64,000 nt of DNA from Megalobrama amblycephala (GCF_018812025.1 NC_063053.1:8910123-8974122); one strand, 5' to 3'; shown: positions 1 through 28,450, counted from the first letter of the stretch. Numbers and translations: made by a program. The notes: generated by a model from the sequence alone, not told the origin.

Positions 1-556
1 CACCATTTGTTGTTTGCTTTTGGCATTAAATAGAGCTTTTGGACCCGGAAACAGTGACGTCAGACTTAACAAGCGGATCAGGACACATAAAGTATGTGAA
101 ACATGAAGCATGTTTTATATAGTATACATAGTTAAGTATATAGTATACGTTTGCAAACTTTGCACTTTTAATTAGAGTGGTCAAAATGTTCATGCCATTT
201 TTTTTCTTACATTGATTTATTACATGGAACAAATTGTATTTTCCATGCATTGTCTTAATGGTTGATTATTCATGTTGCTTATGTATTATACTATTTTTCC
301 CCATATGTATTCATTGTTATTTAGCCTATTACTAGCTTTTTACCAAGTGCATGCAAGTGTATGTATCAAATTGTATCTATAATATGCAATAAACAAATCT
401 TATTTTGTATTTGGTTCAGTTTTTCAGTTTGTTTATTATAATAGAAGTTAATGGTAACCATAGTACCATCAAGAAATAAAAGAAAAACAAAAAACAAATA
501 AAACTTCAAATTCAGTTCCTCAAGTCACCCAATGCAGTTCCAAACAGTGCTTCATA
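1..556. other. AT-rich intergenic DNA, nothing recognised
   Basis: No exon-like ORF, RNA gene or recognisable repeat was seen. The 74-codon minus-strand ORF at 26-250 has no family resemblance and lies in low-complexity AT-rich sequence. Confidence 0.6.
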
Positions 557-558
557 TA

Positions 559-1825
559 CAGGTGCTGGTCATATAATTAGAATATCATCAAAAATTTGAT
601 TTATTTCACTAATTCCATTCAAAAAGTGAAACTTGTATATTATATTCATTCATTCATTACACACAGACTGATATATTTCAAATGTTTATTTCTTTTAATT
701 TTGAAGATTATAACTGACAACTAAGGAAAGTCCCAAATTCATAAAAAATGTGGGGGAGATTCACAAAGAGTGGACTGCAGCTGGAGTCAGTGCTTCAAGA
801 ACCACTACGCACAGACGTATGCAAGACATGGGTTTCAGCTGTCACATTCCTTGTGTCAAGCCACTCTTGAACAACAGACAGCGTCAGAAGCGTCTAAAGA
901 CAAAAAGGACTGGACTGCTGCTGAGTGGTCCAAAGTTGTGTTCTCTGATGAAAGTAAATTTTGCATTTCCTTTGGAAATCAGGGTCCCAGAGTCTGGAGG
1001 AAGAGAGGAGAGGCACACAATCCATGTTGCTTGAGGTCCAGTGTAAAGTTTCCACAGTCAGTGATGGTTTGGGGTGCCATGTCATCTGCTGGTGTTGGTC
1101 CACTGTGTTTTCTGAGGTCCAAGGTCAACATAGCCGTATACCAGGAAGTTTTAGAGCACTTTGTGCTTCTTGCTGCTGACCAACTTTATGGAGATGCAGA
1201 TTTTATTTTCCAACAGGACTTGGCACCTGCACACAGTGCCAAAGCTACCAGTACCTGGTTTAAGGACCATGGTATCCCTGTTCTTAATTGGCCAGCAAAC
1301 TCACCTGACCTTAACCCCATAGAAAATCTATGGGGTATTGTGAAGAGGAAGATGCGATATGTCAGACCCAACAATGCAGAAGAGCTGAAGGCCACTATCA
1401 GAGCAACCTGGGCTCTCATAACACCTGAGCAGTGCCACAGACTGATCGACTCCATGCCACGCCGCATTGCTGCAGTAATTTAGGCAAAAGGAGCCCCAAC
1501 TAAGTATTGAGTGCTGTACATGCTCATACTTTTCATGTTCATACTTTTCAGTTTGCCAAGATTTCTAAAAATCCTTTCTTTGTATTGGTCTTAAGTAATA
1601 TTCTAATTTTCTGAGATACTGAATTTGGGATTTTCCTTAGTTGTCAGTTATAATCATCAAAATTAAAAGAAATAAACATTTGAAATATATCAGTCTGTGT
1701 GTAATGAATGAATATAATATACAAGTTTCACTTTTTGAATGGAATTAGTGAAATAAATTTTTGATACAAATAAAAACTTAAACAGTAACTTTTTGATGAT
1801 ATTCTAATTATATGACCAGCACCTG
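559..1825 (+). mobile_element. Tc1-like DNA transposon relic
   Basis: The termini read CAGGTGCTGGTCAT and ATGACCAGCACCTG, and the flanking TA dinucleotides at 557-558 and 1826-1827 are the usual Tc1/mariner target duplication. The inverted repeats are roughly 180-215 bp; the right arm has about 30 extra bases near its tip. At 1267 bp the copy is shorter than a full fish Tc1 (about 1.6 kb), and most of the N-terminal DNA-binding region of the transposase is missing. Confidence 0.93.
750..1483 (+). pseudogene. Tc1-like transposase, frameshifted and truncated
   Basis: Two overlapping frames carry consecutive parts of one transposase. Frame 750-900 gives HKEWTAAGVSASRTTTHRRM and following residues; after a frameshift near 895-905 the frame running to 1483 continues with KDWTAAEWSKVVFSDESKF. 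The DDE triad is visible: D in FSDESKF, D in FQQDLAPAH, and E in NPIENLW, with 34 residues between the last two (DD34E). The TAG at 1481-1483 interrupts the family C-terminus: the codons after it still read AKGAPTK. The paired-like helix-turn-helix region is lost. The copy cannot encode an active enzyme. Confidence 0.9.
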
Positions 1826-1827
1826 TA

Positions 1828-3574
1828 AGAGTTCCTCAGGAACTCTGGGTGATTCCTCAGAGAACTGCCACTTTTGAAAAAGTTCCTACAGGTTCTACAG
1901 AGGGTTTCGGCGGTGTGGCAAAATGAAGAACCTTAAAAGGTTTCTCCAGGATCTTTTCATTTTTACAGTGTATATTTCAATTGGCTTATTTCCCTCATTT
2001 GACCATTAGAGAGCAGCCTCTTCTAAGGCGTCACAGTTAGCACAAGCCTATCTTGAAACCACGAGGACTTTTTCCAGTGTGTAATGAGCGTTGAGCAGGG
2101 GGAGGCCACACAAACCTGAATACAGAGTGGAATGTGGCACACCCTCAACTCAAGTTCAATTCAGCTCAGCATAGAAAATATGATTAAAATAAACACCATA
2201 CACAGAAGACTAGCAAACAGACACAGGCCAAAGAGCGATCCAGGGCAAACATGCTCTACAACTGTAAGTCTGTCCCACACTGTTGCTTATTAGTCATCAG
2301 CTAGAGAGCTGCAAACAACAAACCACAAGACCTTAAAAACATATTTAGATCAACAGTATGTAAAGTGTTTACTAACACAGTACTATTTGTGAGAAGTATT
2401 AAATGAAATTCCCTTCATTATGTGTCCACTACCCACTAACTTATGACTCACTGTCAAATGACCCATGATTCAAAGCACAGAACTACAGCCATATGCCTGT
2501 GGACACTGAGGCATTCATCCCAATATTCCAGACCTTAAAAAGTCAGCATTAAACGGAAGTCTCGCCTTCCTTATTGTAATGTATATCTGAGTGAAATGAC
2601 TTCTTGACCAAGAATAAATGTAGGGCGGGGCTTGATTTTGTCCGTTGGGAATTGATTGGATGGTTGGATTATTGTGGTTTGCTTTACAACTTTACATTAG
2701 AAAGTTACAATATGCGTGCTCACATTTATCGTTTATCCGTGTGTTCTATCCATGAGTTTTGCAAGAGATTTCCTCGGATTTTGCTCAAGTTGGTAACGAA
2801 TAGAAGCCCGTTTCCATCGCATAAGAACATTAAAAAGCGTGTAAACTGCACACACTCACACCCCAAACGCTCTTATGCAGTTACTTAGTAGAAGTAGCTG
2901 TGAATTAGTCTTCCGGGTTGTGTTGTCATTCTTGCAGCACTCTATTGACTGGATTTATTCCCACATATGATTGTGCCACTGTAACTGTAAAACAGGAACA
3001 GCAGGTTTTTCTGCTCTCATGTACTTTGGCCAGAAAGAAGCATACGTGCGCCTCTGCACACGTCTCACATCATACTTCATTCTGACCTAGTAAAAGCACT
3101 TGTGTTTATTGCATCTCTCCTTGTGCTTTTACGATGCACAGGCTTATAAAATGATACACTTATGCGGCAGTCAGTTTGGACATTGTCCATGTTTGTGGTT
3201 GTGCTTTTCATCACCTCATAATGAACAATTCAGACTTTTGACTGGCTCTTTCTAAGGTCACATTGGTTATGTCACAAAACTTCTTATTTGCTAACATTAT
3301 TTCTCTTATATAGTTTGCTCAAATACATTTATGATAACCTATGTGCTAGATGTACTTTTTGGCAGAATAGCTAGATAGCAAAACACAGAAGCAGTCTAGT
3401 CAACGTCTGAAAAGTGTTGCTTGGTCATCAGCATATGCTGATGAGTTTGATGAATGTGCCACTTATTTTGAGTCCATATGGTAGACTCATGAGCATGACT
3501 ACTCAGTTCAGACTAAAACTGAAGAACCAAACTGGGAACTAAAACTGTCCTAATGTGGAACTCACACAAACAGG
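1828..3574. other. Intergenic DNA, no gene seen
   Basis: No exon signature. The 94-codon plus-strand ORF at 2604-2888 lies in sequence that resembles a dispersed fish repeat (GGGCGGGGCTTGATTTTGTC at its start) and shows no protein-family similarity. Confidence 0.5.
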
Positions 3575-3668
3575 AAGAGATTGACAAAAAGTGTGCACAC
3601 CCCTGAACTAATACTTTTTTTATTACAATATTCAGTCTGTTTGGATAGGATATCAGCTTGGCACATCT

Positions 3669-4660
3669 TTCATTTCATTTAATCATTTTGCAGATGCTTT
3701 TATCCAAAGCGACTTACAAACGAGGAATAACAAGTGCTCATAATACAAAGTTTCAGACACTGCTTAGGGAGGGATTAAAGGAAAAAGATGAGTTTTCAGC
3801 TGTCTTTTGAATACTGTCAGGGATTCTGCGTTCTGGATGAAGGTGGGGAGATCATTCCACCAGCAAGGAACAGTGAACAAAAATGTTCTGGAGAGTGATT
3901 TTGTGCCCCTTTGTGATTGTACCACAAGCCACCTTACTTACCGATAGTAGGCTTCTGATGTAGACACGTAAGAGCGAGTGGAAGTAGGAGGGCGCTGAGC
4001 CTGTAATAGATCTGTAAGCAAGCATCAATGCCTTGAACTTAATACGAGTAGCAAGTGGTAGCCAGTGCAGAGAGATAAAGAGACGTGGGCCCTTTTGGGC
4101 TTGTTGAAGGCAAGACATGCTGAAGGATTCTGAATCATCTGTACAGGTTTGATTGCACATGATGGAAGTCCAGCCTGAAGAGCATTGCAGTAATCAAGCC
4201 TAGAAATGACCAGGGCCTGGACGAGGAGTTGTGTTGCATGCTCAGGAAAGGCCTAATCTTCCTGATGTTGTGTGGTGCAAATCTGCGTTACCAGGCTGTC
4301 TTTGCAATATGGACTTTGAAGGTCGGGTGGTCCTCAAAGATTACTCCAAGATTTTTAATTAAAGAAATCAGAGTCGGATTGGCAGGGAGGACGAGAATCT
4401 CAGTCTTTGCCTGGTTGAGCTGCAGGTGATGTTCTTTCATCCATGCCGAAATGTCCGCCAGACAGCTTGAGATTTGTGCTGCTACTGTGGGATCATCTGA
4501 TTGAAATGAAAGGTAGAGCTGATTCTCATCAGCATAGCAATGATAGGAGAAACCATGTGCATCTATGATTGGTTCCAGTGATGTAGTGTATTTGGAGAAG
4601 AGGAGGGGTCCAAGAACTGAACCCTGAGGAATCCCCTTGATCAGTTGATGTGCTTTGGAT
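3669..4660 (-). mobile_element. L2-type LINE 3' fragment
   Basis: Minus-strand ORFs at 4288-4660 and 3852-4160 carry the reverse-transcriptase core: GIPQGSVLGPLLFSKYTT, then CYADENQLYLSF (the catalytic YADD has become YADE), then WMKEHHLQLNQAKTEIL and ISLHWLPLATRIKFKALMLA. The 3' end near 3669-3715 reads, on the minus strand, TAAGTCGCTTTGGATAAAAG, the standard tail of fish L2 elements. It is 5'-truncated and inserted into the Tc1 relic, so it is younger than that Tc1 copy. Confidence 0.88.
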
Positions 4661-5218
4661 TCTTCCACCCCTCCTCTTGACTTGGGAATATTTTCCCACT
4701 CTTCTTTGCAAAAAAACCTTCCAGATCTGTTGAATTGCAAGGGCATCTCCTGTTCATTGCCCTCTTCAGGTCCCCCCACATATTTTCTGTAGGATTCAGT
4801 TATGGGCTCTGGATGGGCCATTCCAAAACATTCCTCTATCTAAGCAGAAGACATTCTTTTGTGTTTTGGATCATTGTGTGTTTTGGATAATTGTCATGTT
4901 GAACTGTGAAAGTTTTCTTTGCTTTCAGCTTTCTAGCAGATGCCAGAAGATCTTTGCCAAAATCAACTGGGACTTGGAGCTGTTCATGATTCCCTCCACC
5001 TTCACACAGTTCTAGCTGAAGAAAAGCTGCCGCCACCATGCTTCACCATGGGTATGGTTTTGCTGGTGTGCTGTGTTGTTTTTGTGCCAAACATACCTTT
5101 TACCATTTTTACAAAAAGTTCAATCTTGGTCTCATCAGACCAAAACACATTTTTCCACATGGTTTTGGGAGACTGGATATATGTTTTGTAAACTTTAGCC
5201 ATCCACCAATTTGTATGT

Positions 5219-5815
5219 GCATTTTGGGATATTGCATAAAAAAAAAATGCTGGATGGAAATGCAAAAATGCACATAAAAAAAATGCACGAAAAAAACGTA
5301 TGTGTTCATCTGAGGCAGGTACATGTTTTATCCGATAAGATGATGTGCTTAACCTCGATGGAAACACATTTACTGAATAAATCCCTTGATGTGCAACAAA
5401 AAGAATTGGATAACTGGACTAACCAGTGGATCAGTTTCATTGTAATATCTCAAATGTTGGTTTGATCATTCTTAAGTGCCTGAGCCAAATTCTGTCATCA
5501 AAATGATTTGGTATAATAACCTCTCAGAAGCATCTCTCATGATTGCATTCCCAAACACCCAGCATCTGAACGCAAGAGTTTCATCTTTGAGACACATCAT
5601 TTGTGATGTAGGATAAAAGAGCCACAGTGGCTTCCCCAATTCCCCAATAACCTCCATTTTTATGATCAACCTCCAGATATTTTGCACCAATTTCCCAGGA
5701 AGTGATGAATTTGTTCTCTTGAACACATGGGATGGAAACACTGCTTTGTTCACAAATGTTTTATGTGATATTCCAATTTTGCGCACAAGTTAAAATTGCA
5801 ACTTTGGATGGAAAC
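5219..5815 (-). mobile_element. Miniature DNA transposon with GTTTCCATCC ends
   Basis: It begins near GGATGG and ends in GGATGGAAAC, with internal segments (GGAATATTGCATAAAAC-like, CTGGTTAGTCCAGTTAT) shared with the copy at 41488-42300. It splits the Tc1 relic, whose sequence resumes on both sides. No coding capacity. Confidence 0.75.
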
Positions 5816-6182
5816 AGTTCCAGAGATCCCGTTGATGCTTCATAAGCTGTTTATGGCCCATGGCTCTTGTGGTAACAAGCAACCAAAAAGATGTCGGAAA
5901 AAGCAGTTAATTCACGTGAAGACAGGTGTGTACTGTTTCACATGAGCTTAATGATTAGTTCATTCTGAACAATGCCACATACCCAATCACAAAAGGATGT
6001 GTACACTTAGGTTATTTTCAGTTTTTATTTGTATCTTTTTCTCTTAAATGTGTCACTTTGACTTTTAGCGGTATTTTATGTGAATTTCTGATAGGATTTA
6101 TCTTTCATTTTTTTCACATGAAAAAAAGCTGTTTTAACAGGGGTGTGTAGACTATTTTAAATCCATTTCATATCCACTGTAG

Positions 6183-7019
6183 ATGTTTCTGTGAACATGT
6201 TAGCAGAAAAAAATAGCTGCATATCATTAGACTGTCTCAATTCTGCATCAAACAAAGACTTATTGTATCAGCTTAACTAAAAATCCAAGAACTGCATAAA
6301 ACCAAACATCTGATTGCAACTATGATTTCAGTTCTTGCCATTCCTGCATGGAATATGATCAGACAAACTGGGGGTCTGTGGGAGTGCTGAGAATAAGTAA
6401 CTGACCTTTAAATGACATAATGATCGTTCATCCTCCCTCTATTAGCAGTAAATGAAATACTATTGAAATTTGCACACATTTCTCAATGGTATCTGAATCA
6501 GAATTGGGAGGAATATAAATGAATTGTGAAAGGGGCACTTGAGGAGCACCCGAGGAGTGAGGCAGATCTGGACTGAATGTGAAATTCTCAGGGCAGATAA
6601 CAAATCTGAATGCAACTTCTTATCTCTGTATGTATCTTTGCAAAAATCCACATTAAACAATGTAAATCAAAATGGCACTGAGCTATAAAGCTTTGAATAA
6701 TACAACCAAGCATTAAAGACTTCAGAAAGACACAGTAAACTGGAGTAAAATGACAGTAAACTGGAGTAAAATGTAGTAAAAGACAGGAAACAGTAAAAGT
6801 TCACCCCAAAAATATAAATACTGTCATTGTTTACTCAAACACTATTTTTTTCCATGAAAAAAGCAGTTAGCAGAATAAAGAATACAATAGTACACTTAAT
6901 AGCACTATAGTAAATATTAAGGTAAAACACCAGAATATAAAAGGAAACAGAGAAAGGAGTTAGAAATTACTTGAACCAAACACTTAAAGATATAGGCTTT
7001 AGACCTGTAATAATATTTA
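6183..7019. other. Intergenic DNA, nothing recognised
   Basis: No exon or repeat recognised. A short tandem duplication (CAGTAAACTGGAGTAAAATG twice) lies at about 6735-6775. Confidence 0.5.
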
Positions 7020-7020
7020 G

Positions 7021-7593
7021 GCCGCATTTACATTACATGGTTCAAGTGACTCAATTCCAATTTTTTCTACCATGTGACACAGATATGACCCATGAATGTG
7101 CAAGCAGGAATAAATCACATGGATTCTGATATTCTCAGATCGGTTTCAGGTCTCGTTCATGTGTGGAAATAAATCTGATATGAATCAGAAACGTGCATTT
7201 GCGTCGGCCACGTAAGCGAACAGATCAGATATTTCCCTGTCAATGCAAGCAACGGTTGCGAATGACGTCAACTCGGGTGGACACCAACTGCAATCACATG
7301 ACTCTTTTCAATGGCCCAATGGAGAATGAAAGCTCAAACCAATGTTTTGATGGTGCGGAAAACAAAAGCTTGTATTATTATCATCATTTCATCTGCGCCC
7401 ATTGCAAACTGTGCCGTTTTTACTTCCTTTTCAGCCTCAGCTGTTCTGGGCCACTACGTCTACTATGGGTTGTTTCGCCAAGTGTATGTAAAGGCAGATA
7501 CCGGATATGGGTCACTTTTGAAAGAAGATGTAAGCTGGTTGTCAAAAAATTAGATATAGTCAACAAATCGGAATTAGGTGTAAATGCGGCCTT
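7021..7593. mobile_element. Miniature hAT-like element (GGCCGCATTTACA ends)
   Basis: The left end GGCCGCATTTACA and right end TGTAAATGCGGCC are inverted copies. This is a common fish non-autonomous element. The 151-codon plus-strand ORF inside it at 7193-7648 shows no transposase motif and overruns the element, so it is not called as a gene. No clean 8-bp target duplication could be read. Confidence 0.7.
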
Positions 7594-8299
7594 AAATGAG
7601 GAACAAATGGAAATCATTCTGTCCACTCATCTTTTCTATCTCATTTGAGCTTTGCGGCCTCCATGGAAACCTGTGAATCATACCCTTTTTTAAAATCAGA
7701 TATCTGAAGTGGCTTGAGGCCTTTTAAACCAGAGAAACCAAGATCAAGCTGAACAATGAGCTTCTCACGGATATAAGATCAGCATTTCTAACCTGAAGAC
7801 ACGACTCGGCTTATGCGCTTATGAGTTTATCGTGCCAAACAGAAAAAAAAAAAAAAGTTTTGCCTCATCTCATATGTTATTTTTTTTAACAATGAAAGTT
7901 ACAAGCTGCAGATATGTTATAGCACTCCACAATAAAATCATACATTGCGCACTGCAGGTAACTTGGTGTTTTGAGTCTCACAGACATTTATTCACCAGTG
8001 ACTTTACTATTAATAACTTCAGTCAAGGAAAAACATCCTCCTGCTTCCCTTTTACAGAACAATATGCTTCCTGTGAGCTTACGATATCCACCAAAGACAC
8101 ATGGATCAAACACACACACACCTTTGTTTTCCTGTCAAGGTGGAGACTTTCCATTGACTTCTATTGTTTTACTGAATTAATGATCTTTTCTAAAATGTTC
8201 AGTATGTAAATAATGTATCGAGTTCAAAAACTTCAAAAAGAAGTTTCTCTCTTTGATAATGTTAGAATTATGCTTGGTTTTGTATCCGTATATGGTGAG

Positions 8300-8976
8300 C
8301 AGTGTTGGGGAAAGTTACTTTTAAAAGTAATGGATTACAATATTGCATTACTCCCCCCAAAAGTAACTAATTGCATTACTTTCTCACCTGGACTTTTTTT
8401 TTTTTTTTTTTTTTATTATAGATTTTTAGTTCTATTTTTGCCAAATGTAAAGGCTCTTTCGTGCTAAAAATGAAATAAATAAGACTCAGGCTGAAGAAAC
8501 TTCATGCCTGTACAGTAGAGGGCGCAGCTCAAACAAACCTTTCAGCTGTGCTGCTATTCTGGATTGCAGAAGGTCAGCGGCAAAGAAATTGGTTAATAAA
8601 GTGAGATTAAATACATAAAGTATATTTGTGTTATTTAACATTTAATTATTACAAGTTTGCATTTCACAGTTATTATTCTTTTTGAGGAACACTGAATCTG
8701 TTTTTGTGCAAGTGAGATGAGTAAAGGCATGTTCACATTAGTCTTGAACTACAGCAACCATCATGTAGCAACAACGCCTCGCCACTTCCGATTTCTCAAC
8801 ATGGAGACAGGAGAGCTATCAGTCAATAAATGGGAAAATAAAGTAACTTGCACTACTTATTTGAAAAAGTAACTCTGCTATTGTGTTGTAAATTTAAAAG
8901 TAATGCATTACTTTACTAGTTACTTAAAGTAATCTAAGTAACTTGCATTACTTGTAATGTGTTACCCCCAACACTG
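8300..8976. mobile_element. Miniature hAT-like element (CAGTGTTGGGG ends)
   Basis: It starts CAGTGTTGGGGAAAGTTACT and ends TGTTACCCCCAACACTG, followed inwards on both sides by AGTAATGCATTAC-type repeats. It contains a poly(T) run at about 8394-8414 and no coding sequence. Confidence 0.8.
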
Positions 8977-11900
8977 ACAGCAAGGCGGTCCTTACTGCTA
9001 AACTGAGCTTGTGTAAGTGTTTTAACAGCCCAAATTCTCACCAGCACAGGTCTTCTTTGTGCTCAAGTTGCTGTGCTTTGGCTCATGACTGCTGGTTTTT
9101 CTTCTCCCTGCTCCTGGATTAATGGGGCTCAACTCTATATCCGAGTAAAGAGTGGACAGCGTGGAGAGATGCTTATACAGAGAACGTGCTTGAAAGTGTG
9201 CTGGGTATTTATAGCTCACAAGCACCTTTGTGTGTCAAGAATAGATGTCAGTCACTTATAAGTATAAAGGTGTTAACGGTAAGATGGTAGTGGGGCGATA
9301 TGCATTTGCTTCAGAGTTCCTTTATGATAATGTACTGTATAAGTAACAAGTAGTTGTACATTTAGTTTACACATTTTAAGGTGTCCTTCTTACAGTGTAA
9401 TTATACATTTGAAAACTGAATAATTATCAACATTACTATACGGTTAGGTTTAGGGTTAGTTGCATTTATTTAAGCATAATTTATTGTTATTATTACAGTA
9501 AGCAAAGTGTTAGAAAACTGAAAATATATTAAATACATAAAAATATAAATTAAAAAGATAATTTATTGCAATTGTAATTTTAACAATATTTACTGTTTTT
9601 ACGGTTTCACATACATTTTATTTTTTAAATGAAAATATATTCAAAAAATCCTAAAGAAATGTATGGAATTGCCAGTGGAATCCGCAAAGACCCAAAAGAA
9701 AGCAATCTATGGAGATCCAACTTGATAAACAAAAATAGTAATTTTTATCATTTATCCAATAGGATCTTATTTGATTCATAATGGCTTCTTATGTGATCCC
9801 TTTTGGATTGGTTCCAATTGATTCTTCTATCGAATCTGTCCATTCCTATATTATTTGCCTTGCTTCTCACTTTATCAGAGAACTATCGCACACTTTGTGG
9901 CCACAACATCATCATTATCCAGAGTCTGTTTCAGAAAGTGACAACCGAGGTCTTGCTGACAAGCTGATTAAGACGTGAGGATTTGTAGGCACTAAGAGCC
10001 TCTTTTCCAGAATCCTATACCGTGGTTTAGACCATTAGACGTGAGAGGGAAACCACTCTCTGTTCTTGTTTCTCACTGTACTGTGCTAATAGAAAGCAGA
10101 TGGCTTAAATGTAACACCCATCCTGCTGTTACATCATCAAGTCTCCATCCCCCACATATGGATGCAATATATAAACAGATATGGGAAGAGAGACGACTTC
10201 TTTACATTTAAGTTCCAGCATTACATAACCCACAATCTCCCACACATTGAGAGCATATTTAGGAAATCATACGTCTGAACATATTAACGCAGGGCCTTGA
10301 GAGGAACAGCATAGTATTCTTACCATTTCTGCAGTATATAGTAAGTACAGTCACAAATTTACTGTATTCATAGAACACTGATCTACAGGTGTTTAGTATA
10401 CAAAGCACACTTGCCAGTGTGACGAATAAACCATGAATTGTAACATTTTCTTAACTCATTATTTATCTGACTACCAAAAGACACAATATATCATTATCAT
10501 ACTGGTTATCAGCCGATTATTTTTTTCAAACCGCAACCATCCAAAGATTCGATCAATTGCTTATGGATAAAATCAAGTCCCGTCCTACATTTTTTCTTGT
10601 TCAAGAAGGTTTTTCATCCAGATGTACGTTACAATAAAGAAGAAAAGACAATAGCAACTTCTGTTTCATGCCGACTTTAAAATTTGTCAGGGTCAATGAC
10701 ATCATGGGTGTTTTTTTTTTGTCAAAAGGCCTTAATAATAATGAAAAACAAAGATATGACATCTATAGTAGGTAAAGTTAGTACAACTAGATCTCTTTTA
10801 TTGAATCCAAAAGGTTTTAATTATTTTTTGCTACATATTTTAAAGTGTCAAAAGGTCAAAAGAATGTCCGGAAAAATTAATTTCATTGATGTCATTCGGA
10901 GTAACCAATATAAAAAGGACCATTTTTGATCAAGTCGTGCGATCAATATCATGTGACAGGATGTGACATCATTCAGACACCTGCAAAGGACCACATGGTC
11001 AAGAAGCAAAGTAACTAACTCTTTCTTAACTATTTGAAAAATTCACGTTTTCACTCGCTCATACGCATGTCCCGAAACATCAGGTCATTCGGTACAACCG
11101 CTATAAAACATGGAAAATGTTGTAATATTTTCAAAACTTGTACTAAATATAAAATGTTTGATTGTCCTTTTGCTAGCAAGCTATCAGCCTGTTAGCATTG
11201 TTTGAAAATATCGTCATTCTGTATAACCAAAAGTGTCATTTGGTAAAACCAAAATTTTGGTTAAACCAAATGACTTTTCTGGTTACAAATTTTGTCCATC
11301 TTGCAAAAAAACGACAAAAGCAGTGTTCATTGATTATAAAAACCACATTTCATTGTTAACACTTAATAAAACTTTAAAATTAATTATATCTCCATTATGC
11401 TTTTTTATACTTTTAAAAACCTTATTCATCAGTGACCCGTCAATACTATATATTTTTACGCTCATTCTATTTTTACATTTAGATTACCTTTGCTGTCATC
11501 TAATGCACACTTAAAAGTTGATCTTTAAAAACACTAGTAAATACCAGTTAAATCTAAAAAGGAATTTCATTTTTCATACATTATAATGGGATGCCAAAAT
11601 TTTAATTTTGATTTTAATATTGTCCATATATCCGTTATTAGTCACCATGAAAATAAATATAATTTTATATGTTATCAGCCAGAAATGTAATATCGTTGAA
11701 TCTCTACTTTTTTTTTTTTTTTTTTTTTTTTTAAACACAAAATGTAAAAATTACGTTTCCAGCATAGTAAGTGAACTACATTTGCAATCTGATGATCATG
11801 TAACAACAAAGTAGCATATGGCTGTTTAAAAGCATTATCATTGCCTAATGCACCCGTATTTAAAAAAAATAAAAATAAAAAATAAAATAAAAATAACAGG

Positions 11901-12691
11901 CAGTGTGAAGTATCCCAGTTTAGGAATAGGCTAATATCCTATTCCAAAGTCAGATGATGACGACTACATCTCCAACTATATAATTGATACTATGCGTTAC
12001 CCAAAATAGACCACAAAAGTTTTATAACACACCAAGCAAGAGAGAGAATAAGAATAAATAAATTCACCTTTATATAGCATCCGTGAATGCATCAGATAGC
12101 AGAGGGACGGCCTTTTATGGACTCGTGGATAGAGGAGCTCTCAGCAGTTAGTTTCAGATATAACATTTACCAGATGTCAGCACATCTAGTTCTTCTTCAG
12201 TATCTTACATTCCACATGCAAGAAAGTAACATACACAAATACAGAACAGACCGTAACAGCCTTGAATTCAGAGCACTAGTGGTGAGAAACTGCTGATATC
12301 ACTTCAATGAGCACAAATGAAAACCTCACAATCAAACAAAGCTTTACATGACATTGTCTGGTGTAAATTTTATCCTGACACATATACGTCATGGACAACA
12401 TACATTTCCAAGCCACTCTATCTCGTTTTCCCTGAGAGGTCAAATATCTGTGCAGTAGTTGCACACAGCAGCTGACTGAGAAAGAAATACAAAAACTACA
12501 ACTATGTTTTTTTTCCCATTCCAATATAATTTATTGTAGTAAAACAAAAGATCCACTTGTATAAAAAAAATAAAAGCACACAAATAAAAACATGAACATC
12601 AATCTGCACTGCAATTTATTGTTACATTGATGTAAAAGCCCATCAAGCTGTTAACTGATCTTTCACATCTAAATGAAGCTAAACAAGTCCA
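8977..12691. other. AT-rich intergenic stretch
   Basis: No exon-like ORF. About 9374-9500 is a fragment of the TTAGGTTTAGGGTTAGTTGCAT repeat also found at 33265-33467. Homopolymer and A/T-rich simple runs lie at 11710-11732 and 11863-11896. The 3' UTR of trmt61a presumably extends into the right part; AATAAA-type signals on the minus strand are present near 12527-12532 and 12615-12620, but which one is used cannot be told. Confidence 0.5.
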
Positions 12692-12866
12692 CAGGGGTGC
12701 CCAATCATGTTCCTGCAGACTTCAGAGCCAACCCTGATCCAACACACCTGTCTCTATTATCAAGTGCTCCTGAAGATCTTAATTAGCTGGTTCAGTTGAG
12801 TTTGATCAGGGTTGGAGCTGAATTTTGCAGAAAGGAAGATCTCCATTAACAGGATTGGGCACCCAC
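12692..12866. mobile_element. Miniature palindromic element at the trmt61a 3' end
   Basis: The ends CAGGGGTGCCCAATC and GATTGGGCACCC are inverted copies, and the interior is itself palindromic (CCAACCCTGATC / GATCAGGGTTGG). It lies about 70 bp beyond the trmt61a stop codon, so it probably forms part of that 3' UTR. Confidence 0.8.
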
Positions 12867-12934
12867 GTCCTTGCATGACATTTAGAGAGCCTGCGTTACA
12901 ACAGTCTCCTCTGTGGCCAGCTTCAGCTATGCTT

Positions 12935-28377
<15,443 letters not shown>

Positions 28378-28450
28378 CGTTTCTGTAATTTTGTATTTGT
28401 GAGAGAGCAGAAAGAAGGTACAGCACGTGTGTGCGGCTAGTTTGCTTGAT
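28378..28450 (-). other. trmt61a: Proposed non-coding first exon of trmt61a
   Basis: On the minus strand the sequence AATTACAGAAACG|GTGAGTTTTT gives a good donor at 28378. No ATG in frame with the coding exon precedes it. The upstream limit is a guess. Confidence 0.5.

Larger units (their letters stand above)
3575..6182 (-). mobile_element. Second Tc1-like transposon, broken by two insertions
   Basis: A minus-strand Tc1 relic survives in three blocks: about 3575-3668, about 4662-5218 and about 5816-6182. Read on the minus strand, 5002-5170 gives KTMWKNVFWSDETKIELF and then VKHGGGS, and 4836-5039 gives TVQHDNYPKHT, the first and second catalytic-Asp regions of a Tc1 transposase. The last part (KEEWENIPKSR) runs to about 4675. 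The terminal region near 6140-6182 reads AACAGGGGTGTGTAGACT, and 3580-3600 carries a related end. Stops and frameshifts are frequent. Confidence 0.85.

Noticed and set aside
770..1483. Tc1 transposase as a working gene
   Set aside because: Frameshift, lost N-terminus and a premature TAG.
2604..2888. 94-codon plus-strand ORF
   Set aside because: Looks like part of a dispersed repeat and matches no protein family.
7193..7648. 151-codon plus-strand ORF
   Set aside because: Lies mostly inside a miniature transposon, overruns its end and has no motif.
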